A stretch of DNA of 19,492 nucleotides from an uncultured Alphaproteobacteria bacterium (GCA_900553115.1 USCF01000004.1:1-19492); one strand, 5' to 3'; counted from the first letter of the stretch, positions 8,905 through 15,642 are shown. The notes: generated from the letters alone by a model not told the origin. Made by a program: numbers and translations.

Positions 8905-11900
8905 CTAGAAAGCGTATTTGAGGTTCAAAAGGCCGGTGTGGGCCGAATAATCGTCATGCCAATCATACTCATAAGTCAGACCGACTTTAGCATTTTCACT
9001 GACCGCCATTTCCACGCCGATTCCCGTTTCCACGCCGAATTTGCCGTTGCTTTCCTGCGCAATTGCATACGAACCGCCGTTCGGCAAATGAACTATGGTC
9101 GTGTTGTCGTCGTTTTGCAGGTCATACGTGGCGTTCACAAACGCTTTTGGCATAACTTTATAGCCGTTAACCTCGGTTTCGTCGGTCAAAGAAACGCCCA
9201 AAACTCCGGTCAAGATATCGCTGTCCGCGCTGTTATATTTCATACCGGCGCTATCGGTGTAGCCGTCCTGACTGATTTTGTAGTAGCGCAAACCGGCTTG
9301 CGGACGCAGGAGCAAAACATGCTCGTCGGCGCTGCCATAAAACTCTCGTCCGACTAAAGCTTGCAAGCCCAGCATCTGCATATCGAAACTGCCTTTAATG
9401 TTTTCGCCAAACGCTTTTTTGTTTTGGTCAAAACTCAGCCAGTGATAAGCGGCCAAACCGTTGGCAAACCAGCTGTTGCGGCCATATTCGGCATAGGTGA
9501 AAACCGTGTGGTCGTCAATGTCCGAACTTTTGGCGCCGCTGTCCAAATCTGTTTGCAAATACGCATAACCAGCTCCGACTGTCCAGTTTTTATTTGCTTT
9601 GCCGTCAACCGCCGCAATCACGCCTTTGGTGTCGGCCGAATAATCCAAATCGCCGCTGTTTTCCGCCGCTTGATACACGGCGTTTGCCCAAACTTCCGGC
9701 TCATATTCCGCCGCATCGCCGCCAGCCAAGCCATAGACGCTGTTTTTATCCGGACGCGTGTTCAGTCTGTCTGCCACATTCTTGGCGATTATATCGCCGA
9801 TATAGCGACCGGTTTCCAAGTTAGATTGCGTGTTATCGTTCAAATCATCGAGCGCGCTCGTCAGGCTGCTATCGCCGTCTTGCGCCTGTTTGTTCACGAT
9901 TTCACTAATGCGGTTAAACTGGTGGTTGCCGCTTTTTGGGCTGGTGATTGCCAAAATCTCGTACGCCTTGTCTTTGTCGGTGTCAAATTCTTTGGCGATT
10001 TCGTCGGCGTTTTTCTTGGCAAATTCCAAAATCAGCGTGTTGTTTTTGTCGTTGAGCTTAAAGTCATAGTTATAGAGGCTGTTGGCGATGATGGTGTTGA
10101 GTTTCCATTTGCCGTTAGCGGTGTCGACGGTGTTGGCAAATTTATATGTGCCTTCGCCGTTGACCACGCCATGCTCGACATAAGTCGAAACCTTGAGGTT
10201 GCTGTCGGCGTTCAGTTTGATGTTGCCATCGACTTTGCCGCCCTCTTGCGTGGTGGACGAGGTGTTGATTTCGTTCACATTAAAAGCCAAAGTCGCGTCT
10301 TTTTCCAGCGTCAGATTATTGCCGGCGGAAGTCGCGTTGTTGAGGTTCAGCGCGGCGTTTTGAGCTAAATTGATTTTGCCGTTGCCGTCGCCGGTGATGC
10401 CGCCGCTAATGTCGAGCGAACCGTTTTCGGCCACGTTGACGGTGCCGGAGTTATAAATGTCGTTGGCGGTTTTGACGCCGTTCACAATTTTGTAATTGTC
10501 TTTGAAAACATTTTTGCCGCTAAAGCCGATAGTGCCGGCGTTCCAAACCGCGCCGCCGTCGGTCTTTTCGCTTGCTCCGCTCACGTAGTTGCCGCTAAAG
10601 GTCGAAGACTGGATATCGTCAATCGCCATTATCGCCGCATTATAAATAGCGCCGCCCAGAGCGTAGGCGTCATCACCCGCGCCGGTAGTCTGCGCGAAGT
10701 TATTGCTGAAATTGCCGGAAAGCGTGGTGATACCATGCAGAGGGAAAAAACCTAAAACATTAGCCAGAGCTCCGCCGGTGGCCAATGTGCCATTGGTCAA
10801 AGCGTGATTGTTGCTAAAATTAGCCGTTAGATTGGTAATATTACCTCCGTTAAGTAAGGCACCGCCACGAACCTCCGCCGCGCCGCCGTTACTTTCGGCA
10901 TAGTTGCTTTCAAAGTCACCGGTAATTGAACCTATAATACCTAAGTCATTGTTGATAATAGCTCCGCCATGAGAATTTGCACCACCTAAAGCATAGTTAT
11001 CTGTAAAGTTGCCTTTAATTTCTTTTATGTTTGACGTTAAATTCATTACAGCACCACCTTCAGATAGGTTAGTTTCAGATAGGGTATAATTGCCAATAAA
11101 ATCTCCAGTAATCTTGTGAATAGATTGTGAATCATCACCATCTTTGGTTGAAGCAGAGGCAATCGCCCCTCCTTGAGAAAAACCATCTTTATTATATGCA
11201 TAATTATTATAAAAATCAGCGTTAATTACACCTATTTCAGCTCCACTACTCAAATTATCAATTGCTCCGCCAAGAGCAGCGCTAATGCCACTTTCATTTT
11301 TAACAAAGTTATTAATAAATACTCCATTTATGCTATTTATTTTGGAACCATGGTTAGAGATAGCTCCACCACCAGAAAAATTTGTGTTAGTTATATTGAG
11401 GTTACTTATTAAATAATTACCGATAAATTTACCTTCAATTTTACCTATTTCTGCCCCTCCATCGTTAATAATAGCTCCACCATAAGCACTATAAGTTTTA
11501 GAAACAAGATAATTGCCAATAAAATTGCCAGTAATTTCAGTTATCCGTGCTGTTGACTCGTTGTTGTAGATAGCTCCGCCATAGGCACCATTATCACGAA
11601 CTATGTGATTGCTTATCATATCGCCTTTGATTGAAAGTGTGCCTTCATTATAAATCGCACCACCCCAATTGCCAATATAATCAATCTGATTATTCAAAAA
11701 ATCACCGGTAATGTTTAGGGTGTTTCCAGCGGCGTTAGACAAAGCCCCGCCATCGTAATTGGAAATAATATCCTTAAAATCGGCGGTGATGTCGCCAGTC
11801 AAAGCGCCTTCTTTGCCTTTTTTGCCTTCTTGACGTTCGTTATAGACTTTGCCTCCCTCAGGCTGAGTGTAGGTATATTCAAAATATTGCGTTTTGTCGG

Positions 11901-12135
11901 CGGAAAGCTCAACTTTGAGCATATTTGGGTTATCGGCTTCATACTTATCTGCGCCGATTTCTTTCCAAGTTATGTTTTTTGATGTGCTTAAATCTTCAGC
12001 TTTTAGGGAATAATCTTCAGCATTTGCCGCACCAGCGCCCAAGGCGAACAAGCCCAAGTTAATCAGCAAACATTTTTTCAACACACTGCGATATTGCGCA
12101 TTCAAAAGCCCCAACGCGTTGCGAGTATACTTCAT
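8905..12135 (-). CDS. Pmp-like autotransporter adhesin (1076 aa)
   Basis: A complete autotransporter. Residues 1-39 are an extended signal peptide ending in a cleavage-like ANA/EDY. Residues about 125-550 hold roughly a dozen repeats of about 30 residues built as ITGxFxxNY followed by GGAIxN, the Pmp-type FxxN plus GGA(I/L/V) pairing. A short solenoid and a helical linker (about 690-805) lead into a barrel of about 270 residues from near residue 808, ending in LKYAF. The barrel resembles that of the neighbouring giant protein, for example YNAHSG against YSAHTG close to both ends. Expected role: outer-membrane display of a beta-helical passenger for adhesion or host interaction. An AGGGG-type ribosome site about 8 bases upstream supports the start. 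Base composition changes inside the gene: the 3' part is clearly richer in G+C than the repeat-coding 5' part, with the break near 10740. No catalytic motif was seen in the passenger. Confidence 0.95.
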   Translation of the reverse strand: MKYTRNALGLLNAQYRSVLKKCLLINLGLFALGAGAANAEDYSLKAEDLSTSKNITWKEIGADKYEADNPNMLKVELSADKTQYFEYTYTQPEGGKVYNERQEGKKGKEGALTGDITADFKDIISNYDGGALSNAAGNTLNITGDFLNNQIDYIGNWGGAIYNEGTLSIKGDMISNHIVRDNGAYGGAIYNNESTARITEITGNFIGNYLVSKTYSAYGGAIINDGGAEIGKIEGKFIGNYLISNLNITNTNFSGGGAISNHGSKINSINGVFINNFVKNESGISAALGGAIDNLSSGAEIGVINADFYNNYAYNKDGFSQGGAIASASTKDGDDSQSIHKITGDFIGNYTLSETNLSEGGAVMNLTSNIKEIKGNFTDNYALGGANSHGGAIINNDLGIIGSITGDFESNYAESNGGAAEVRGGALLNGGNITNLTANFSNNHALTNGTLATGGALANVLGFFPLHGITTLSGNFSNNFAQTTGAGDDAYALGGAIYNAAIMAIDDIQSSTFSGNYVSGASEKTDGGAVWNAGTIGFSGKNVFKDNYKIVNGVKTANDIYNSGTVNVAENGSLDISGGITGDGNGKINLAQNAALNLNNATSAGNNLTLEKDATLAFNVNEINTSSTTQEGGKVDGNIKLNADSNLKVSTYVEHGVVNGEGTYKFANTVDTANGKWKLNTIIANSLYNYDFKLNDKNNTLILEFAKKNADEIAKEFDTDKDKAYEILAITSPKSGNHQFNRISEIVNKQAQDGDSSLTSALDDLNDNTQSNLETGRYIGDIIAKNVADRLNTRPDKNSVYGLAGGDAAEYEPEVWANAVYQAAENSGDLDYSADTKGVIAAVDGKANKNWTVGAGYAYLQTDLDSGAKSSDIDDHTVFTYAEYGRNSWFANGLAAYHWLSFDQNKKAFGENIKGSFDMQMLGLQALVGREFYGSADEHVLLLRPQAGLRYYKISQDGYTDSAGMKYNSADSDILTGVLGVSLTDETEVNGYKVMPKAFVNATYDLQNDDNTTIVHLPNGGSYAIAQESNGKFGVETGIGVEMAVSENAKVGLTYEYDWHDDYSAHTGLLNLKYAF

Positions 12136-12179
12136 ATTTTATCCCCTTTATTCAAATAATTACACAATCAAAATGTCCC

Positions 12180-12328
12180 AAAAAAACGGTCGTTATTTTT
12201 GGACTTTTAAGACAGTATAAATAATCATTTTTTAAATGCAAGAAAAATCTACAACCCTATGATTCTGCTTGTTTTCAATTCTGGATTGCACACGTATTAG
12301 GCGTCCCAATTTAAACGACCGTTTTTTT
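12180..12328. repeat. 149-bp segment bounded by 15-bp perfect inverted repeats
   Basis: The left arm AAAAAAACGGTCGTT (12180-12194) is the exact reverse complement of AACGACCGTTTTTTT (12314-12328). The specific core is the 8-mer CGGTCGTT; the other seven pairs are an A/T run. The segment starts 45 bases upstream of an autotransporter ATG and contains its best promoter candidate. Possible identities are an invertible promoter switch, a small non-autonomous transposable element, or a pair of operator sites for one dimeric regulator. No recombinase gene is visible in the window and no clear target-site duplication flanks the arms. Confidence 0.55.
12214..12241 (-). promoter_or_regulatory. Candidate promoter of the 1076-residue autotransporter gene, inside the inverted-repeat segment
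   Basis: On the minus strand TTGCAT (12236-12241) and TATACT (12214-12219) are 16 bases apart. The -10 hexamer is good (5 of 6); the -35 is weak. A start near 12207 would give a leader of about 72 bases that runs out through the left inverted-repeat arm to the ribosome site and ATG at 12135. Both hexamers lie between the two 15-base arms, which is why this site matters. Confidence 0.4.
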
Positions 12329-12352
12329 TACACATTTTAAGCCACCACTCTC

Positions 12353-12513
12353 AACGTCATTCTTCAGCGCCTCATGCCGTTTTATAGGCTGAGGCAGTCT
12401 GGAGAATCCACGACCTTGTTGCCAACGGCAACGCATATTGACATTGCTGTCGCAATGACGTTATGGATACTCGGGATTGGCACATCCTGTGGGGTGTGCC
12501 TCCCAAGTATGAC
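12353..12513. repeat. Composite REP-like palindromic element at the gpsA 3' side
   Basis: Four hairpins stand in a row. The first, 12359-12407, pairs ATTCTTCAG with CTGGAGAAT (one wobble) around an inner GCCTCA/TGAGGC stem. The second is GTTGCC-AAC-GGCAAC (12418-12432). The third is CATTGC-TGTC-GCAATG (12442-12457). The fourth, 12467-12510, pairs ATACTCGGGA with TCCCAAGTAT (one mismatch) around GGCACA/TGTGCC. The first on the plus strand and the fourth on the minus strand both open with GTCAT(T/A)CT and close with AG(A/T)ATCCA, so they look like two copies of one REP-type unit placed in opposite orientation. AACGTCATT (12353-12361) and AATGACGTT (12454-12462) form an additional outer inverted repeat. 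Similar dispersed palindromes are known in several proteobacterial genomes. No U run follows, so this is not a standard terminator, although it may stabilise the gpsA transcript end. Confidence 0.65.
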
Positions 12514-12534
12514 AACGAAAGTAATTGTGCTAAA

Positions 12535-13512
12535 CTAGCAAATTGAATCAAACTCTTTTTTCAGCGAGCGGTCAAACAATCCGCGGATTGTTTTTTCTAT
12601 GTCCGCATCTTCAAAAATAACTTTATACAAAGCCTGACAAATCGGCATATCTATATGCTCACGGTCGGCAATAGCCTTTACCGCACGCAAAGTGTCAACA
12701 CCTTCGGCCAATTTGCCATAGCGTTCGCCTTTGGCAAACATTTCACCAAACATACGATTGTGACTGTTTTTAGAAAACAAAGTGGCTTCATAATCGCCCA
12801 AATGCGCCAATCCATATGCCGACGCCGGATTTCCGCCCTTAAATTTGATTAAACGTCCAACTTCTATCGGCGCGCGAGCCATTAAAGCCCCTTTCAAGCC
12901 ATACCAGCCCAAACCGTCCAAAATTCCGGCAGCAATGCCAATCACATTTTTAAGAGCCGCACCCACCTGATTGCCAACTAAATCCGTGCCATAATAAAAA
13001 CGAATTAAATCACTCTGCAAAAATTTAATCACTCTATCTTGAGTTTCGGCGTCATAGCTATCAATAACCGCGGCAGACGGAACTTTGCGCATATAGTCCT
13101 CCACGTGCCCAGGTCCGCCCAAAGTGGCAATATGAATATTCTGCTTAATTTCTTCTTTGAAAACATCGGCCAAAATTTCTGCCGACGGCTCTTCCAAGCC
13201 CTTCATCGCCAGCAAAAAGGTTTTGCCCTCTACATTGTAGCCGTTGATTTGCTTAGCCAAACTGCGCAAATTTTGACAGCTGATAGAAATAATCACAAAG
13301 TCATTTTTCAAAGTTTCGGCCATATCCGTTGTTAACAGCATATTGTCGCTCAGAGTCAAATATTCATTTTTGCGAGTGTTCTTCAGCTCTTCATACGACG
13401 GCGAGCCAGACATACCATACAGCAAAACGCTATCCACCTGGCAATAATTAGCCACATACCACGCCAAAAACGTCCCCCAACGACCACAACCGATTACAGA
13501 TATTTGTTTCAT
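12535..13512 (-). CDS. gpsA: NAD(P)H-dependent glycerol-3-phosphate dehydrogenase, divergent (325 aa)
   Basis: This cytoplasmic enzyme reduces dihydroxyacetone phosphate to sn-glycerol 3-phosphate, the backbone for phospholipid synthesis. The N-terminus SVIGCGRWGTFLAW is a Rossmann dinucleotide-binding loop with the GxGxWG form typical of GpsA. LGGPGHVEDY matches the central GP motif, GAALKNVIGIAAGILDGLG the family signature with Lys188, AHLGDYEA supplies Asp240, and NRMFG supplies Arg253. Length is normal for the family. Downstream of the signature the sequence WYGLKGALMARAP departs from the usual GxN..AALITRG, so this is a divergent member; another substrate in the same dehydrogenase superfamily cannot be excluded. 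The frame extends upstream to 13584, but the start at 13512 is preferred: it begins at the Rossmann strand and has GAGAGG about 5-7 bases upstream. The neighbouring mlaA and mlaC genes also concern phospholipids. Confidence 0.8.
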   Translation of the reverse strand: MKQISVIGCGRWGTFLAWYVANYCQVDSVLLYGMSGSPSYEELKNTRKNEYLTLSDNMLLTTDMAETLKNDFVIISISCQNLRSLAKQINGYNVEGKTFLLAMKGLEEPSAEILADVFKEEIKQNIHIATLGGPGHVEDYMRKVPSAAVIDSYDAETQDRVIKFLQSDLIRFYYGTDLVGNQVGAALKNVIGIAAGILDGLGWYGLKGALMARAPIEVGRLIKFKGGNPASAYGLAHLGDYEATLFSKNSHNRMFGEMFAKGERYGKLAEGVDTLRAVKAIADREHIDMPICQALYKVIFEDADIEKTIRGLFDRSLKKEFDSIC

Positions 13513-13552
13513 GATAACCTCTCTTATTAAATAATATAGGGTATTATCAATC

Positions 13553-13572
13553 ATTGCTAAAAAATTAGCAAT
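13553..13572 (-). other. Perfect 8-bp hairpin between the 118-aa gene and gpsA
   Basis: ATTGCTAA and TTAGCAAT pair around a four-base loop, in the 87-base gap between the stop of the upstream small gene and the gpsA start. On the minus strand it is followed by GATTGATAATACCC rather than a U run, so it may be a weak terminator, an operator or an mRNA processing structure. Its presence argues against reading the gpsA coding region upstream to 13584. Confidence 0.4.
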
Positions 13573-13599
13573 CCCAACAAGCAAGAAATCAACAGCTTA

Positions 13600-13956
13600 T
13601 TAACGCAAAAAATCTTTATGCAAACGTCCGCGCACAGCTTGCACATAATTATAATCCCTAAAAGAATCATAAGCGTGATTAAAACTATCTGTGCCGTAAA
13701 TATAAAAAACTTTGTTGGCAATATTTCTAATGGCCGAATCTATGGTTTCAAACGCAGCGTTATAGTCCTGATCAAAATTGTTGCGTTTTTTATGCTGGAC
13801 AATTTCGTGATAGGCGGCAATAGCCTCAATGGTTTTGTTGGCAAAATCATTATTCCCTTTTTCTTGAAACAAATGCATAATTTTCATAGTCGTTTGATAA
13901 AAGCATTTGTTAATCAATATATTTCGTTGTTTTGTGTTGTAACCGTCAACTATCAT
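13600..13956 (-). CDS. Hypothetical protein, 118 aa
   Basis: I do not recognise this family. The predicted product is soluble: no signal peptide, no membrane segment, and only one Cys. It is rich in Asn, Lys, Phe and Tyr, and its heptad-poor sequence looks helical. Local features include HLFQEKGNNDFANK and an IYGTDSFNHAYDSFRDYNY stretch near the C-terminus. It probably starts at ATG 13956, with GGAGA about 11 bases upstream and a well-placed promoter candidate just before that. An internal Met at residue 24 is an alternative start. It lies between the mlaC terminator and gpsA, on the same strand. Codon use looks like that of its neighbours and no plausible coding frame on the other strand competes. 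Function is unknown. Confidence 0.7.
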   Translation of the reverse strand: MIVDGYNTKQRNILINKCFYQTTMKIMHLFQEKGNNDFANKTIEAIAAYHEIVQHKKRNNFDQDYNAAFETIDSAIRNIANKVFYIYGTDSFNHAYDSFRDYNYVQAVRGRLHKDFLR

Positions 13957-13986
13957 CGACTTAATTTCTCCGCAAATACGAAAAGC

Positions 13987-14015
13987 AATATAACAAATAT
14001 TAAGGGGCTTTGCAA
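13987..14015 (-). promoter_or_regulatory. Candidate promoter of the 118-aa gene, overlapping the upstream terminator
   Basis: TTGCAA (14010-14015) and TATATT (13987-13992) are spaced by exactly 17 bases on the minus strand. The predicted start near 13981 gives a leader of about 25 bases to the ATG at 13956. The -35 hexamer is formed by the loop and inner stem of the terminator hairpin at 14001-14023, a compact arrangement separating the mla genes from this gene. Confidence 0.45.
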
Positions 14016-14023
14016 GCCCCTTA
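14001..14023 (-). terminator. Intrinsic-terminator-like hairpin after mlaC
   Basis: TAAGGGGCTT pairs perfectly with AAGCCCCTTA around a three-base loop, 17 bases past the mlaC stop codon. The stem has a GC-rich core. On the minus strand it is followed by a moderately U-rich tail, ATATTTGTTATATT. It is the most convincing terminator in the window and should end the mlaA-mlaC transcript. Confidence 0.65.
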
Positions 14024-14040
14024 TATCAAATTATGTTCAA

Positions 14041-14637
14041 TTATTTTAAACGCGCGCGCAAATCTTTTATCAGCCCGTCGATTCCATTTGGCGATTTTTT
14101 GATATACGCCGTATATTCGCTGCGGGCGGTTTGCGCCAAGCTAACGTTTTCAATCACTATATCCACAATACGCAAGCGACCGTTTGTTTCTTTTAGCCGC
14201 CATTTTACCGAAGCCGGAGCGCCTTCATCCATCGGAACCTGCGTATTTACAAAAATTTGGTCTGCAGATTTTGAGCTTTCTGTACCCAAAAATTCAAAAT
14301 GCTTACCCTTAAATTCATTAAAGCGTTCTGACCAAGTTTGTATATTCAGTTTGCGGTACACATCAATAAAATCGGTGCGTTGCTTTGGTGTTGAAGTTTT
14401 CCAATAGCGCCCCAAAACAAATTTACCAATAAAATCCAAATCCAAATCTTCATTAAACAATTTGGTAAAACGGGCTTTTTTTTCTGCTTCCGAAACTTTG
14501 GAGTTGATTAGCTCTTCAATACCTTGTTGCGTTGTTTTTTTAATAAAATTTTCAGCCTCAGTGCTATCTATTGCGGCATTGGCCTGAAAAACAGCCCCAA
14601 ATAAGCCCAAAAGCAAAAGAACAAACAGTTTTTTCAT
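14041..14637 (-). CDS. mlaC: MlaC, periplasmic phospholipid-binding protein (198 aa)
   Basis: MlaC (Ttg2D family) is the soluble periplasmic carrier that moves phospholipids between the MlaA complex at the outer membrane and the MlaFEDB transporter at the inner membrane. The N-terminus is a classic signal peptide: Lys-Lys, a Leu-rich core, then ANA at residues 20-22. The mature region shows the family pattern: an early FIKKTTQQGIEEL helix, LDFIGKFVLGRYWK, and near the end RLRIVDIVIENVSLAQTARSE, which matches the conserved strand-turn-strand that ends in the RSEF/Y motif. Length is normal. It begins 19 bases after the mlaA stop, with AAGG upstream of the ATG, so it is cotranscribed with mlaA and followed by a terminator. 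An A8 tract (14476-14483 on the plus strand as T8) lies in the coding sequence. No mlaDEF genes are present here. Confidence 0.9.
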   Translation of the reverse strand: MKKLFVLLLLGLFGAVFQANAAIDSTEAENFIKKTTQQGIEELINSKVSEAEKKARFTKLFNEDLDLDFIGKFVLGRYWKTSTPKQRTDFIDVYRKLNIQTWSERFNEFKGKHFEFLGTESSKSADQIFVNTQVPMDEGAPASVKWRLKETNGRLRIVDIVIENVSLAQTARSEYTAYIKKSPNGIDGLIKDLRARLK

Positions 14638-14656
14638 TAGTCACTACCTTTTTTAA

Positions 14657-15418
14657 TTATTCATCTTCGTCATCAAAATCAAAATCATAGCTGGCCGCTT
14701 GCTGCTCGGCTTCTACACTGCGGCAAGAGCCTATTTTCAGACGATTCTGCACATACGCCGATTTAACCATGCTATACGCATCAACAGAATTTGCAGTTAA
14801 ATTGTCCAAAAACTCCAGATTCTCTTCTCGCGCACTCACAAAACCAAGCGCCATCAAACCATATATAAAGCTATAACGCTTCCAATCTTCACCAAAGTTG
14901 ATATATTGATTAGACCAATACAACGGATCGGCCACAGCGTCTACTGCCCTGCCGGTTGCCGCACGCGGTGTGCTTGGTCCAAACAAAGGCAAAACAACAA
15001 ACGGACCATCTGGCACGCACCAAGCCGCCAAAGTTTCATCAAAACCAGTCTTATTAGTTGAGATATTCCAGCCGGAAGCAACATCAAACATACCAAGCAA
15101 ACCCAAAGTGCTGTTCACCACAAAGCGACCTGCTGATTTGCCTGAATCTGCAAAACTTCCCTGCAAAGAATGATTAATCATTGTCGCCGGTTCTCTTAAA
15201 TTTTTGAAAACATTGCTGACACGCTCGCGAATAAACTCATTTGTAATAGCTCGATAGCCCTTTGCCATTGGCTTTAGAACATATTCATCAACCTTCATGT
15301 TAAAGTCAAACATAGCTCGATTATATGTTTCTAACGCGCCGTCATCTTCATTGGCATAAACAGGAGCTGCACATAATAAAACCGCCGCAAAAGCCATAAT
15401 TTTTTTAGAACAAAACAT
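14657..15418 (-). CDS. mlaA: MlaA (VacJ family) outer-membrane phospholipid-transport protein (253 aa)
   Basis: MlaA is a ring-shaped outer-membrane protein that removes phospholipids from the outer leaflet and passes them to MlaC. Family features are clear: ETYNRAMFDFNMKVDEYVLKP near the start of the mature protein, NLREPATMINHSLQG, the GRFVVNSTLGLLGMFD segment, and VVLPLFGPSTPRAATGRAVD. The E. coli protein is a lipoprotein, but here the signal sequence ends LLCAAPVYA/NED. The only Cys has Leu at -1, which does not fit a lipobox, so a signal-peptidase-I-type exit after VYA is more likely. The C-terminus is strikingly acidic (DFDFDDEDE). AGAGGG lies about 5 bases upstream of the chosen ATG. 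mlaC follows after 19 bases, forming a two-gene operon with its own promoter. Confidence 0.92.
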   Translation of the reverse strand: MFCSKKIMAFAAVLLCAAPVYANEDDGALETYNRAMFDFNMKVDEYVLKPMAKGYRAITNEFIRERVSNVFKNLREPATMINHSLQGSFADSGKSAGRFVVNSTLGLLGMFDVASGWNISTNKTGFDETLAAWCVPDGPFVVLPLFGPSTPRAATGRAVDAVADPLYWSNQYINFGEDWKRYSFIYGLMALGFVSAREENLEFLDNLTANSVDAYSMVKSAYVQNRLKIGSCRSVEAEQQAASYDFDFDDEDE

Positions 15419-15441
15419 TTTTCCCTCTTTAACTTTCGCTT

Positions 15442-15470
15442 AATATATAAATTTGGGCTTTGAAAATCAA
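15442..15470 (-). promoter_or_regulatory. Candidate promoter of mlaA-mlaC
   Basis: TTGATT (15465-15470) and TATATT (15442-15447) are separated by 17 bases on the minus strand. The predicted start near 15436 leaves a short leader of about 18 bases containing the AGAGGG ribosome site. Spacing and position are good; the hexamers match consensus at 4 and 5 of 6 positions. Confidence 0.5.
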
Positions 15471-15607
15471 GAAAAAAAACTCAAATACAGGTATATATAA
15501 TTGGAAAATATTTATTTGCCTGATTTATCTTTAGCATTTATCTGTTTTTATGCCATACTTCCAATATCAGGTAAGAAGTTAAATATTCAACTTTTTTTAA
15601 GTGTTGG

Positions 15608-15642
15608 AAAAAGCCAAGTAGTTACAACCTACAAGGCTTTTT
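15608..15642. terminator. Bidirectional-type terminator hairpin between nifJ and mlaA
   Basis: AAAAAGCC (15608-15615) pairs with GGCTTTTT (15635-15642), and inside it GTAG pairs with CTAC across a small symmetric AA/AA loop. An A run on one side and a T run on the other allow termination in either direction. For the minus-strand nifJ transcript it lies about 137 bases past the stop codon and would isolate nifJ from mlaA. A looser GTTGGAA/TTCCAAC pair (15604-15610, 15650-15656) surrounds it. Confidence 0.6.

Noticed and set aside
9361..10368. 335-codon open frame on the plus strand opposite the 1076-residue autotransporter gene
   Set aside because: It is antisense to a clearly recognisable barrel and solenoid. 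Its composition reflects the GC-rich complement of that gene, and no domain or ribosome site supports it.
1..12135. A chlamydial origin of the DNA
   Set aside because: The Pmp-like motif is the only chlamydial feature. The barrel type, the mlaA-mlaC pair and the palindromic repeats fit a proteobacterium better.
12180..12328. Reading the inverted arms as a transcription terminator
   Set aside because: The arms are separated by about 120 bases, far too much for an intrinsic terminator loop.
12136..12534. A small protein or RNA gene in the long intergenic region
   Set aside because: No open frame of useful length with a ribosome site, and no tRNA or other recognisable RNA fold, was seen. The structure present is explained by the inverted repeats and REP-like hairpins.
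13513..13584. 24-codon N-terminal extension of gpsA
   Set aside because: It would precede the Rossmann strand that normally begins the protein, overlaps a perfect hairpin and lacks the good ribosome site present before the internal ATG at 13512.
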